Shown here: piece by piece, positions 49,573-60,815 of the stretch
How the letters are laid out: every line of letters begins with the position of its first letter
How positions within the stretch are numbered: position 1 is the stretch's first letter
NCBI RefSeq assembly: GCF_949628215.1
Contig: NC_134276.1
Span: 135,036,125-135,100,124, forward strand
Source of the DNA: Phalacrocorax aristotelis
Lineage: Eukaryota > Chordata > Aves > Suliformes > Phalacrocoracidae
Reading direction: 5' to 3'
Length of the DNA stretch: 64,000 nt
The notes under the pieces: model-generated
What the model was told of the DNA's origin: nothing
The model's input: only the letters and a program-made list of their open reading frames with translations
Database searches by the model: none
Translations under genes and position numbers: made by a program

Positions 49573-51588
49573 GTGAGTAGGAAATGCCTTTGTTTTTCAT
49601 TATTCTTACTCCAAACTAGAGGATGAAGTAGAGCCTTTTTGTGCGTCTGCAGTGGGCAGTGGCTGACCTGTCCAGGCTGGGAAGCTGTCTGCTGGAAAGT
49701 AGCATTTTTTTGAACTGTGAAGTAGTCATCTACTGGAGGATCACCCAGAGTTCTCTCTTGTCCTGTGAAGGGACAAGGACATAAGAGAATGCCCTAGTCT
49801 TGAAAGGTCTCCTTCATCTCACTGGAGATGCTTTCTGCCTGTTTGGAGCTTTGTTCTACTTTCTAGGTAGGCCAGAAAGACAAATTGCTCAGCTCTGTCT
49901 CCTCTCAGGCTTATCTTAAGAGTAGATATTTGTTGAACTTGTGCATGGTTTTCTTAGACTTTTTTTCTGCAGATGAGTTCCACAGACCGAGACAAAAAAA
50001 TACTGAAGGTTCAAGTGACAACCTTACTAAAGGAGACTGTGAGCACACAATCCAAATGAACTCTTATCACCAATAGCACTGGTGTGGCTGGGTTCACTCT
50101 GGGTACAGCTGCCTGAAATAACAGTGAAGTTTCTGTGGAGCTGAGCTTCTGTCTTCTGTTAGCATTTGAAGGTAGGATTCTCTTTGCTATATCTTGTAGT
50201 TCCCATTTTATTTTTAGGAGGATCTCAAGAGTCTCTTATTCTAAATAGACCTAGTGCAGTTTTGTTTTCTCTATGCTCTGAAAAAGTTCTGGGAAGTCCC
50301 TGACAGTGTGGCTTCTGTGACTTGTTTATTCATAACCTTGGTAGTTCCAAAGATGTGTTTGAGACAAGTCTGTGTTTTTCTGTGTGTGAATCCTTACCAC
50401 TCCATAGTGACACCTGTCCGTTGTTGTGTGTCTGACTATGAGTAAATTCAGACCCAAGTCACAGATTTGTTTCTGGATGTCTTTAGTCCAGCCAAGTGAT
50501 TTGGTTGCCTGCATGTGCAGAGGTACTGCTAAAGTTTTAACAGACAAGAATTGGCTCTGTGTTGTTGAAAAAGCAAGCTAGTCTTGTTGGATTCCAGCCA
50601 TATCTATGGGTAAATCCAGCATCTATTTTTCATGCTGCCAATCTTTAGAGATAAATAGCTTATTTGAAGACTTCTGGTATGGGTACTCATGAAGCTGTTA
50701 TCTTTGTTTCATGTGTCCCATAATGCATCCTGCTGCATTTTCGTATTGGCATGCGAGTAACCCGTGTAGCTGAATGCAGAGTGTAGGGCTTGTCAGATCT
50801 TGTTGGTCTGTAACAATGGCAGTATGCTGCCTCTGAAAATGGCTAATACCACAAGCTGTGGAAGAAATTGAAATGAAAATGTAAATAAATAAGGGACAAC
50901 TGGGCGTTAATTCCTTGGGAGCCATTTCTGCCTTGGTGAAAGCAGCTGATATTTAGTGTCAGCATAAAAACAGCTTGTACCCACGTGCTGCAGATATTTC
51001 TGTTGCTGTATATATTATAAAATATTATTTTATAACATGTAACATATAATTAGTATTTGATGCTAAGGGAGGAGAGATCTAATCTATTTTAGAAGCACTT
51101 ATATCTGGGCTAGTCACTTTGTGTTCCCTGGAGAGCTAATGGTGAAAGATAAGCTACTACTGGGTGCTGTGTGTCTGACTGTCTCTGGAGGGTTATCTTC
51201 AGACTTGAGTCATCTCACCCTAGAAAAGTTCTGTGAGTGTCTCTCCCTACTAATTGTAAAGGGAACCTAAAGAATTAGTGTCGATGAATATGCTTAAAGA
51301 TGGCCAAGATAAATGTTAGTCTTAATGTCAGATTTTTATAGGCATTAGTGGTGTGGTCTAACTGCTCTGGGATCTGTATTATAGTGAAGCCTTGTAGTGC
51401 TTTGGGGTCTTTTGGGAATAACTGATCTATGTACATCTCAGCACAGGACTACCACTTAAACTGAAAGGCAACTTAGAGGCACTGTTGTGCTTGAGCCATG
51501 CTGGTGCTACTCAGCAAAGGGCACATTGCACCTGAAATCATGGAGCTCTGTCTGAATAGCTGCATGTTTGTCTGTATTTCCTTTTCAG

Positions 51589-51791
51589 GAGAGATTTGCA
51601 AATGAGGATGCTGTGCATGAGTTGGGGACAATTGGTCCATACTACCACAGCAGCTATTTGCACCTGCGACTATAGTACAGCACCACCAAGAGTTACCTCA
51701 AAGCTAGGGCCTGTATTGGGTTCTGGCCTGTGCCAAGGAGTGGGAGGTCCGGGTGGATTATGATACTGACCCTGTGGACCTCCTCTTCTTT
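51589..51791 (+). pseudogene. A2M-like relic, macroglobulin-domain exon with stop and frameshift
   Basis: The acceptor TTTCCTTTTCAG precedes 51589. The frame reads GPYYHSSYLHLRL, a TAG at 51673-51675, then YSTTKSYLKARACI, resembling the FYSPSKSYLKI stretch of the family. After a frame change it reads LACAKEWEVRVDYDTD, resembling LPCxxxQEVxADYI. A GTGAGC at 51792 may be the old donor. The stop and the frameshift show that it cannot encode protein. Confidence 0.62.
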
Positions 51792-52463
51792 GTGAGCACC
51801 CTGTGGTCATAGTGGGTGGAGGACCTGTGTGTGTTGGAGTGAGGCAGTGGTGGCTGAAATCAAGATGCTGTGGGTGATGGCAAAACTGGTCTTGATTGTA
51901 GTGTCTGTTGTCTGTTCTTAGCACATGCAGCCCTGGAATGATCATTAGATACAGTCAACTGTTCTCCTGTTTCATAGCATTCCTCCACCCCTTCCCACGG
52001 TTGGTTCCCCTTTTCTTCCAGACATAGTAACTAGCTGTAACCTTTGAATTTACTTTTAAAATATACTGGGTGCTTTTCTCTTCTGCTTTACTTCTTGCTG
52101 TCTGATCTCATTGTATCTTTCCTGGCACTAGTAGAGTCTGAAGGGATGGAGAATAGTTTCAGAGAGGTGAGTTCTCAGCTGAACATGTGCTGTGCTGCTT
52201 TTCCAGATGATGGGAATGACAGGTTTGTTGTGATGGTCAGAAACTCATTGACCTCAAGAAGGATGTTGGAAGTCACTTCCAAAGTAAAGGAGGCTGTGCC
52301 CTGTTGAGTGCAGGGACACCTCAAAATTAGAGTGGGTAACTGAGGAAGGACTCTGTCTCTAGGAGGGAATAGTGTTAGATCTAGTTGATTAGACTTGCAC
52401 TTCCTCCTCGTTTTCCCTAGATCTGAAGGTCTCTTTCTCCATCTCTCTCTCCTTCTCCTCCAG

Positions 52464-52565
52464 CTTTGCTCCCAGCCCCTCACTGGGTGGCTCACACCAT
52501 GTTCTCTGGTGGAGGCCTTTTTGCTGACAGCAGAATTGAAGGTTTCCCTGTACTTCAGTATTCAG
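52464..52565 (+). pseudogene. A2M-like relic, exon with APxxxxxT...GGLFADS segment
   Basis: It lies between CTTCTCCTCCAG and donor GTGAGG (52566). It reads PAPHWVAHTMFSGGGLFADS, which aligns with the family segment APxARMLIYxVLPxGExIADS. The phase at its end (one base of a Gly codon) matches the start of the next relic exon at 52713. The open frame is undamaged here, but the neighbours are broken. Confidence 0.6.
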
Positions 52566-52712
52566 GTGAGGCTTACACTGAAGCAGACTGGGGAAGTAAG
52601 AGAGGTGCAGAAAGGGTAGGAAAGAATGAGACAGACATTATCTCTCTTGGATTGTACAGAGAGCTCTGCTGAAGCAGTGGAAGAACTACAGTCAAGCCAC
52701 TACCTCTGACAG

Positions 52713-52975
52713 GTTCCTCCTGCTCCCCGGCCACTTTGTCCCTGTTGGAGCCTGCTGCTGTAGGTCACATTGGGGTTTCACAACAGCAAGGTATGCCAGG
52801 GGCAACTGTGATCCTTCAGCTGAGGGCAGCTCCCACCTGGCTGTGTGCTGTGTGTGCTGTGGACCAGAGTGTGCTGCTCCCAAGGCCAGAGGATGAGCTC
52901 CGCAACAGCAGCCTGAGTGGCTTGCTGCAACAGGCAGTGAGGCTGCAGGATAGGGAAGAAGGACAGAAAAACTGC
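52713..52975 (+). pseudogene. A2M-like relic, CAVxAVDQSVLL exon
   Basis: The frame reads GMPGATVILQLRAAP, then LCAVCAVDQSVLLPRPEDEL, then NSSLSGLLQQA. In human A2M the same place reads LRVTAAPQSVCALRAVDQSV and continues LLMKPDAEL. AVDQSVLL is a strong family marker just before the bait region. The acceptor is CTCTGACAG. The frame ends DREEGQKNC and TGA (52976), where the family has DNEDC and a splice donor. No donor is visible, so the exon border is lost or masked. Confidence 0.8.
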
Positions 52976-53846
52976 TGAGTTGTAGAAAGAGCTGAGCTGA
53001 TAAACGGACAGCAGGTCCCAGTGGTGGGAAAAGAGCTGGGGTCAGAACTGCAACATTTGAGATCAACTGATGCAGGCTGAAGTGCTATAAATTATTTGAT
53101 TAAATATGCTTAAGTGAACAAATAAGAAGCCTTTATTTAAACTATTTAATCTTTTTTCAGGCTGGTAACCAGTATACACTAAGCAAATATTGTCTACATT
53201 GCCTTTTAAACCTATTTTTGCTATCTAGAAATGTGTGCTATGGACATGCATGTTTAATCAACCCTGTCACGTTAATGTTTCAGGGTCTTCACTTTTATCA
53301 GTTTTTCATTATGAGAATATAACAAGATAAGTATCAGGTTCTGTTTCTCAATTCATTCCAGTAATAACTTCATGGAAGCTGAATTCAATTAATGCACAAA
53401 TCCCTCAGCACTTAAAATATGTCATTAAATAAAGCTACTTTAGGTGTTTTGGATTCATGGAAAGTAAGCTTGTCTAAACATATTTGACATTTACATGGAT
53501 TCAATTTAAACAAAGCAAGATTTATCTCTCAAAAAATAATTAACTGATTGATTTTTTTCCTCCTGTTCTTCTGGTCACTGTGTTCCTCAGTGTTTCAAAA
53601 ATCATAGAGTTTAGCTCCTCACAGCTAGTTCCTATTTGCAGATAGGAAGGGCAAAAGCAATTTCCATGCTTTTGCAGTCCCAAAGGCTCCTTCAGTTTGA
53701 ATTAAGCTAGTCATTACTTTGAACCAGGTGAATAAACAGAAAAAAACCGGAGCATTTGTTCTAAGTGCTGAGCTGCCTTTGTGAATCCCAGGTCTCTATT
53801 CCTTGTGTTTATTTCCAGGAGTACCCATGGCTTTCCCTCTCCCCAG

Positions 53847-53924
53847 ACAATCCACAGATAAAGCAAGTCACACCCCATCAGTTTTTCCCCCTGAGACCTG
53901 GATCTGGGACCTGATCCCCACTGG
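53847..53924 (+). pseudogene. A2M-like relic, FPETWIWDL exon with destroyed donor
   Basis: The acceptor is CCTCTCCCCAG. The frame reads NPQIKQVTPHQFFP, then after one extra C in a C run PETWIWDLIPTG. FPETWIWDL follows the bait region in all A2M proteins. The phase required by the next exon puts the boundary after ACTGG at 53924. The next six bases are CTGAGT instead of GTGAGT, so the +1 G of the donor is mutated. The frameshift and the lost donor are independent lesions. Confidence 0.82.
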
Positions 53925-54293
53925 CTGAGTCCAGCTTAAATTGTTAGGTGTCGTTTGGGGACTGCTTCTTTGGACACAGCACCCCTGTATGTGAAAGGTT
54001 AATATTTCTGGAGGAAACATCTGCTTGGCGTTGAGCATTGGGGTTTCAACTTGGCCCTGGTTATGAGTCACTGTGCAGCCCTGAGCAAGTCCATTCCCTT
54101 TCTACACTTCAGTTTCTTAGAGGGTGATGTAGCTGGTCTGTGTTCTCTTCAGCATTGCTAAACTTGAAAAAGCACAGATGGAAGTGCTACAAGTAATCTT
54201 AGTATTTATCCTCAGAGATTTTTTTTTTTTAATTTATTTGTTTTTTAAATGGGCATCCTCTTTCCTTTATCCTGGGATCTGGTTTCTTTTCAG

Positions 54294-54522
54294 GGGCTCA
54301 GGAGAGAAGAAAGTTCGAGTCATCACCCCTAATACTATAACAGAATGGAAAGCCAACATGTTTTGTGTCTTGGGCAATGATGGCTTTGAGATCTCTCCCA
54401 CAGTAGGACTGATGGCCTTCAATCCTTTCTTTGTGGGTCTGGCCTTACCATATTCTATGATTTGGGGAGAGTCATTTGTGCTGAAAGCTGCTATGTTCAG
54501 CTGCTTGAAAAAGTGCATTTAG
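54294..54522 (+). pseudogene. A2M-like relic, TITEWKA exon ending in a nonsense codon
   Basis: A 229-nt exon between TTTCTTTTCAG and donor GTAAGG. The reading frame is open: VRVITPNTITEWKANMFCVL, then DGFEISPTVGLMAFNPFFVG, LALPYSMIWGESFVLKAA and CLKKCI. This is the Pfam A2M (alpha-2-macroglobulin) domain that begins after the bait. The last codon is TAG (54520-54522) where the family has a Gln/Arg codon after KCI, so a full-length product would be terminated. Confidence 0.88.
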
Positions 54523-54635
54523 GTAAGGTCTCTCCTCAGTACAGTAAAGAACAAGTCTTCCTAAACTCTCCTTCGCTACTTAGGTAGACCTGACTGTTGG
54601 TAGCCTGTTTTCCTGTCTCAGACTCTCTCTCCTAG

Positions 54636-54839
54636 GCTAACAGTCTCCATGACCAAATGCTTCCTGAGAGCCAGGCAGTACATCTTCATAGGTGACAAGA
54701 TTATCCAAATGGCTGTGAAGCAGATGGCTGGGAAGCAGCAAGACAATGGCTGCTGTGCAAATATGGGGCAGCTCTTCCCCATGGCCACAGATGTGCAGCC
54801 AAGAGGCCTGCTCTTGCTCACTAGACTCTCTCCATGGCA
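54636..54839 (+). pseudogene. A2M-like relic, thioester-domain helix exon (downstream of missing GCGEQ exon)
   Basis: The acceptor CTCTCTCCTAG is followed by LTVSMTKCFLRARQYIFIGD and then VKQMAGKQQDNGCCANMGQL. This aligns with human LTAFVLKTFAQARAYIFIDE and the following QRQKDNGCF segment. Similarity fades after about 54790. A GT at 54840 may be the old donor. In functional genes several exons, including the thioester exon, separate this one from the TITEWKA exon. Here the gap is 113 bp, so an internal deletion has removed them. Confidence 0.82.
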
Positions 54840-55045
54840 GGTGTAAATTTGGCAAGGGGCTGTGTTTGCTTATGTCTACATACTAAGGGAATAATAAATA
54901 GCGACATAGGATATGGGATAACTCTTGATGGGTATTTCTCTGAACACCCTAATTCTGCTCTTCCATGTGACAAGCAGGATATGAGAAGTGACTGTATTTG
55001 CTTCTCCTCAGAAGCAAGTTCAGGAACCCTTTAGAAGAAAGACCT

Positions 55046-55284
55046 ATAGAATCTTACAATAATATAGGTTGGAAAAGACCCTTAAGTTCATCAAGTTCAA
55101 CCATAAACCTAACACTGTCAAGTCCACCACTAAACCATGTCCCCAAGTGCCACATTTCCATGTCTTTTAAATACCTCTAGGGATGGTGACTCAACCACTT
55201 CCCTGGGCAGCCTATTCCAATGCTTGACAACCCTTTTGGTGAAGAAATTTTTCCTGATATCCAGTCTAAACCTCTCCTGGTGCA
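55046..55284 (-). mobile_element. CR1 LINE, truncated 3' end (antisense)
   Basis: On the minus strand this reads as the CR1 3' end. The frame contains [20 protein letters not shown] and [16 protein letters not shown], a peptide that recurs in bird CR1 copies. On the plus strand it begins near TAGAATCTTACAATAATATA, the decayed octamer terminus, followed by GGTTGGAAAAGACC. It lies just downstream of the A2M relic. The left end is the true 3' end and the right end is truncated. Confidence 0.92.
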
Positions 55285-57097
55285 TCTGTGCTGTGTATGG
55301 GAACTCTGTGAGCCATGGCTTCACAGCAAGGGGAAGCTCAGCATAAGGCTGATGATGAACTCTAGGACTTTATCTCTCCACCTCTTCCTCCTTCTTCTGA
55401 CTTTTCTAGAAGGGAAGAAAAGTGGTCTGGAACCAATAGGGTCCAAGCAGCTTCTGGCCAGAGTGCCTGCAAACACAAGAACTGGGAGATCCCCTGCTTG
55501 GCTGTGGTACTGGTGTGTTGCCCTCTAGATTCCTGGCTGGAGTCATTCCTGGAACCACAGCATGAGACCCAGACGTTGCCCAGCTTTCTGCACATATAGC
55601 CAGAACAATATATGTTATGGTGTAAATCGTCTCACTGCTCCCTATGGAATACAAATGTGCTTAATTGCTGTAGAGTGCCCCACAGCTATTTAAACAGCTA
55701 GGTGAGTACTCCACCTAGCTCAACCCCATAACACTGTGTGGTGTAACACATCCTCAGAGTAGGTGCAGAGACAGAAATTTTAGAGCTACCTTTAGCACCC
55801 CTGAAGTCTTCCTGGTATTTAGCAGATAGGCCCCTTGACAGCTATCACACCTTCCTTCAAATTGTTATCTCTGGTTGAGTCTGGATGCTGGATGGAATAG
55901 CTGGTGTCTCTGCTATAGGGAGCAAATGTTTTCACCTTCTCTATGTGCAGTAAAACAAGGAGATAGAATCAGAGCAGAACTGTGGGGTGGGAGAAGAAAA
56001 TAAGCTCAGAGAGGAGAAAAGAGCTTTGTTAAATAGAGACTATCCCCCTGACTGAGCAAACCAGTGTCCGGGAAGGGAACTACCCTGTGTGGCAGGTCCC
56101 TTCCCTCCAAGTGCCTGGACATTATGGCTCTACTCCTCTGTGAACTGGCAAACTGCTTACTGTGTCCTAACCTGTACAGCTCAGCAAAGAAAGGCTAACG
56201 AAGATAGCAGAGGAAAGGGAGGGAAGCAAGAGAAGGGACTGAAGAGATTGCCAGAAGAAGAAGAAGAATCTCTGATACCTTTCCTCAAAAGGAATAAATC
56301 TTCCCTGTCACTTTCTTCATGCAACCTCCAGAAAGACAGCACACCTGTGTATCTGGCTATGTGTATGTGTGTCATCAAAATAGCTGGTGCAGACAGAGCA
56401 GCATTGTGAATTGTGTCTAACACTGAATATTTGTTTTACATTGATGCTTCTTCCACACTCCTTTTAATTTTAAACTTCTGAGCCTGTGTTCAGTAATTGT
56501 GGGCAGGTCTCTGTCACTTGCTGCATGGTTCATCTCCAGTTGTATGCTCAGTCCTACATTAAATGGAAAAGGAACAGTCACAAGATTTTTAGGAAATATC
56601 CTAACTTTGGGTGTAGCCTCCTGTTCATGTCTGGCAGTGTCCAAGGTATTCCACAAAGGTCAGCTTTTTGCAGCTGCTGCAATGTCTCAGGTCAGTTTAT
56701 TAGAACTATTTCCATACAAAATGAGTTTTGTTTTGTCCTTCTGCCAAGAAGGAGCTCCTTGGGTGTAATCAAAGTTGCTACTTAATTGAGAAAGTAAGTG
56801 GCTTTGCCAAAATTAAGAATCTCACATAACACCTGACAAATGGGTCCACAAATGTTTTACGTGTGACTGAAGCTTCACCACAATTATTCTGGTGGAACTT
56901 GCTTTATCTGGGACCCCAAACTTTACCACCAGATTATGGTTGCGGTTTGATTCTTTAATACTAGAGATTATTCCTAAGCCACAGCATTCAGATCTGGAAG
57001 TCTTTGTGGCTATTGTTGAGCTGATTTACCTACTTGTAAACAGTTTTCAACTTCCATGAGTGCTTGTCTACTTAGTGGCTAGATTTGAATTTACAAG
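55285..57097. other. Intergenic DNA between CR1 fragment and solo LTR
   Basis: No exon or repeat was recognised. A candidate for later A2M-relic exons was looked for here and not found. The open frame at 56089-56409 has a Lys/Glu-rich middle but no family resemblance. Confidence 0.7.
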
Positions 57098-57682
57098 TGT
57101 GTTGGTTTAGACTGGGGTAGGGTTAATTTTTCGATAGTAGCTAGTTTGGGGCTATGTTTTGGATTTGTGCTGAAAACTGTTGGTAATACAGGGTTGTTTT
57201 CATTATTGCTGAGCAGTGCTCACACAGAGTCAAGGCCTTTTCTGCTCCTCACACCACCCACCAGTGAGTAGGCTGGGGGTATACAGGAAGCTGGGAGGGA
57301 ACACAGCTGGGACAGCTGACCCCACCTCACCAAAGATATAGTCCATACCATATGATGTCATGCTCAGCATATAAAGCTTGGGGAAGAGGAAGGAAGGGGG
57401 GGACGTTTGGAGTTATGGTGTTTGTCTTCCCAAGTAACCATTACATGTGATGGAGCCCTGCTTTCCTTGAGATGGCTGAACACCTGCCTGCCGGTGGGAA
57501 GCAGTGAATGAATTCCTGTTTTGCTTTGCTTTTGTGTGCGGCTTTTGCTTTACTTATTAAACTGGCTTTATCCCAACCCATAAGTTATCTCACTTTTACT
57601 CTTCTGATTCTCTCCCACATCCCACTTGAGTGAGCGAGCACCTGTGTGGCACTTAGTTGCTGGTTGGGGTTAAACCACGACA
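57098..57682 (+). mobile_element. Solo LTR of an avian endogenous retrovirus (sense)
   Basis: A 585-bp element from TGTGTTGGTTTAGACTGG to GGGGTTAAACCACGACA, with imperfect inverted ends. It contains a CATATGATGTCATGCTCAG region, TATAAA at 57370-57375 and ATTAAA at 57556-57561, then the R/U5-like stretch CTTTATCCCAACCCATAAG. These are U3 promoter, poly(A) signal and U5 in the right order. No viral internal region adjoins it. ACAAG precedes the left end, and ACAAG also overlaps the right terminus, so the target duplication has probably lost an ACA unit. Confidence 0.9.
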
Positions 57683-60600
57683 AGTCAGGATGTAATTCAG
57701 AGAAGGGCCAAGAAGGTTCAGAAGATAATAGGTGCTTTTCAGGATTGTGTGGAAATAGGCTGCAGTAGCTATTTCTGCCCTTTTGTGATTCTGTATGCAA
57801 AGCTGCAGGTTTCAGAGTTCGCATCTGTTCTTTGGAGAGAGATTCGTGGCTTGCCCATGGTTCAAGAGCCGTCTTATGAAGGTTTCCAAACACCCTTAGG
57901 CATAGTTCCATAATTCTCCAAAGCTTAATTCCAGTTAACAAATTTAAAGCCTACAATCTAAAGGCTTGCACTAGATTTCTGGGCAAAAATCTCAGAAGAT
58001 CTGTGGTTCTTTGAATGATCTTGGTATAGGAGCCAGGCACTGAGAGGCATAGAACAGTTTACATTATGTTGCCTTCAAGCTTTCTGACCCAATCAGTTCC
58101 TGCTCCTGCTGTGTTTGTCCAGCTGTGTTCTCAATTCCTTGCTTGGCTTTGGTGCAGTGGAAAAATTCTGCTGTCAAAGCAGCAGAAAGTGGGTGCAGCA
58201 GTCTACCTTGGCATCGTGGAGAGATTATTTTTGAGATTACTTTTGCATTATGTTATGGATGCTGGTCAGGTTGCAGAAACATTATGGCCTCACAGATTTT
58301 CATGAACCTTGCATGGACTGTGAAATATCCTTAATGCAAAAGTGTACTTTGCTATCATAATACAAGGATATCAAACCCCATTGTCTTTGAAGATGCTACA
58401 CAGTAGTTACAGAGTGTGTGTATGTGTATGTAAGAGGAGAGCTGGAAATATCAGTGATTAGGAACATGAGGTTTGTGATTGAAAAGGAAAGAACGCAACA
58501 ACGGAGGTGGCCCTAGACCTGTATGAAGCTGGTGATGAGTGACTAGAGGAGAATGATGAATGATTCAGCTGATGAATTACTCTGAACTACAGGCTCTCTA
58601 ACAGATGTGATTCTTTAAAGAAACTGATGACTTCGTCCTCTCTGCACAGTCTCCTGTCAAAGTGCTCAGCAGACATCAGTGCTTCTCCAGTAATTTCCTC
58701 ATACAGACAATTGATACTATTGTGTTTTTGTTTTCTTCAAAGATATTAAAACATTGGAGTGATTTCCAAGGTGCCATTGCTCCTGGTCCTCATTCTGAAC
58801 CATGGAAGATGTCTTCCGTGATCATAGGTGTGACCTTTACTAAGTCACCTCTTCTACCTTTTAATTTTTGATTCAAGTTGTCTGTGGAGAACAATTATCT
58901 ATATGATTTTGCATTGTCAGTATGTACTGTATCCTTTGCTCCACCTGAACAGTGCGTTTTCAGAAGGGGTAGATCCCTTATTCCCCATGGGTCTCTTGAC
59001 TCAGCACTTATATCACAAAGGCCTTCTCTGAGTCCATTTAGAGGAAGAAACTGCAGAACTAGAAACTGTGCACAGCCTTGCTGTGCTTTCTCTGTTTCAG
59101 AGACTTTGTTTGGGTCTATGACACCTGTGCAGCTGTCAGTCGCTGCCTTCAATACAGATTCTTCAAATGTATGTCCCTGTGACCAAGACCCAGGTTTGCC
59201 AAAGCGAAGCAAGGAAGAGAGAACACACCTGGGCAAACATGGTGGGAGGAGCACAGTGGGACAGGGTCAGAGAGATCTGCCCAGTGCTGGCCTCGGTGGG
59301 TGCAGCTCCTGTCAGAAGCCTGCCAGTAGCTGGACCTCTCTGGCTATGGTTTATTGATTTATGACAGATCTGGCTAGTGCTTTCTTTAGGAAAATCTCAG
59401 GTTTTAGGCAAAAATTTATAAATTTGCCTGCTATTCTCAGTAACATGACCTTTCTTCACAAGGAGACAAGAATGAGGAGAATGTGTCCATCAAAACAAAA
59501 AGTGTCCAGCCTTCCTTGCCTAGGAGCCTAACACTGATCTAGAAAAACTCAGAGCTGATTTCTGAAATCAGTTGGGATATCTGGCCTCTGGCTGGTTATC
59601 TCAATCAGTTGAGCAGCAAAATATTTACTTGAGACAAAAGCAATGCTAGCACTAACAGCTCCTGTGCATAATGTATAGCCCTCATGATGCATGCTTGTTC
59701 TAGGGTGGCCCAGTGACAGAGGTAAAATGGAGATCAGTCTTCCCAACCCTATCTGGAAAAAGAGTATGCAGAGCCTTGGGAACAGGGATCCCAAGTTAGC
59801 TGGAAATTTCTGGGCATCCTGGAACCTGGTTTTGACAGACAAAGAGATCCTAACTGTCTGCTTGAGTAACACCATGTTGGCACCCAGATATGGAGAGCTT
59901 AGGCTGCATCAGCACTGTTAAACAGTGCTGGGAAATATTTCCAAGCACAGAACTGTAGCTGTCTGTATTATTAGGACGGTCCCGGGTACACTTAAGCCTG
60001 GGCTAACTAATGCTGTCTCACACAAGTCTCAAATGTAGTTTGTGAGCTAATGCAGTCTGTGTACTGCTCACAATAGGCAGTGTACATGGTGACCATGCTT
60101 TTCTGGAGGCCAGGCTGGTTAAACAGCACAATTGTCTACCCTTCTGTACAGGTTGTCATCAGTGCTAGAAAATGCCCATATGTTTAATTTGTGAGTTTTA
60201 ATGACACTCAGGTTCAAAAACAGAACCAAAAAGCTGTACCCCTGTACCCTAGACCTTTCAGACCCAGATGTGAACAATGAGGAAGTGTAACCAGTTCCTG
60301 AGGCCCCTCCCTGCAGATGATGCCATTGGTAATGGGTGTTGCAGGGAGCTGGTGGAGACCTCTGTTGGCTAATATATATTTCCATTTTCCTTATTGTATA
60401 CAGGGAAGGAAAAGGCAAACTCATTAGCTTATTAGTGGTTGCTGGCTGGTGGTAGTGTTGCTACAGTGTTTCCTTATGTACATGCAAGGATTTGCTCCCA
60501 TTCTCAAGCCAAAGAGACTAAGGAGATCCACATCCCCATAGTCTGATCCAGATATACTGAGCCTCTGTCCTGAATGACAACAGTGCCTGCTGTGTGCTGG

Positions 60601-60800
60601 GGTAAACTCTTGCTGCTGGCTGCACAGCAGCAATCCATCTCCAGCTGAAACAAAGGGACACCAGTGACAAGTGATCAGGACCTGGCCTGGGTCACTGATC
60701 AGCAAAGTTCTTACTGTTTTTTTTTCTATGAGAAGTCCATTTGGTCAGATGTCTCCATGGCAGCCTTGCAGGAGGGGATATTCTGGACTGGTGGATGGCA
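57683..60800. other. Intergenic DNA upstream of the A2M-like gene
   Basis: No gene is supported. A 159-codon open frame at 58878-59357 lacks family similarity, splice context and composition typical of exons. The last few hundred bases may contain distal promoter elements. Confidence 0.65.
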
Positions 60801-60815
60801 GCCAAAGCAGCTGCT

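Larger units (their letters stand above)
47382..54839 (+). pseudogene. Decayed alpha-2-macroglobulin family gene (A2M/A2ML-like pseudogene)
   Basis: At least eight exon relics lie in the order and orientation of an A2M-family gene: exon 3 (47382-47524), exon 4 (48806-48858), the 21-nt exon 5 (49552-49572), a mid-protein exon (51589-51791), two exons before and through the bait-proximal region (52464-52565, 52713-52975), the FPETWIWDL exon (53847-53924), the exon with TITEWKA (54294-54522) and one thioester-domain exon (54636-54839). Functional members are secreted ~1450-residue protease traps. This copy is dead. It has frame breaks in three exons, stops at 51673 and 54520, a donor changed to CTGAGT at 53925, and the two last exons only about 110 bp apart with the GCGEQ thioester exon and several others missing between them. 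Nothing C-terminal was found. Exons 1-2 were not recognised. Exons 4 and 5 keep exact functional lengths and splice sites, which suggests fairly recent inactivation or slow decay. Exon numbers follow human A2M from memory. Confidence 0.88.

Noticed and set aside
49973-50068. Possible exon 6 of the A2M relic after TTTCTGCAG
   Set aside because: The phase fits, but the peptide (MSSTDRDKKILKVQ...) does not resemble the family, so I did not list it.
52692-53066. 124-codon minus-strand open frame
   Set aside because: It is the antisense shadow of the AVDQSVLL relic exon, whose plus-strand reading matches the A2M family.
55130-55324. 64-codon minus-strand open frame with a conserved-looking peptide
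   Set aside because: The peptide ([20 protein letters not shown] and following) is part of the CR1 element, not a host gene.
58878-59357. 159-codon open frame on the plus strand
   Set aside because: No family resemblance, no promoter or splice signals, and an overlapping antisense open frame of 119 codons. Probably chance.
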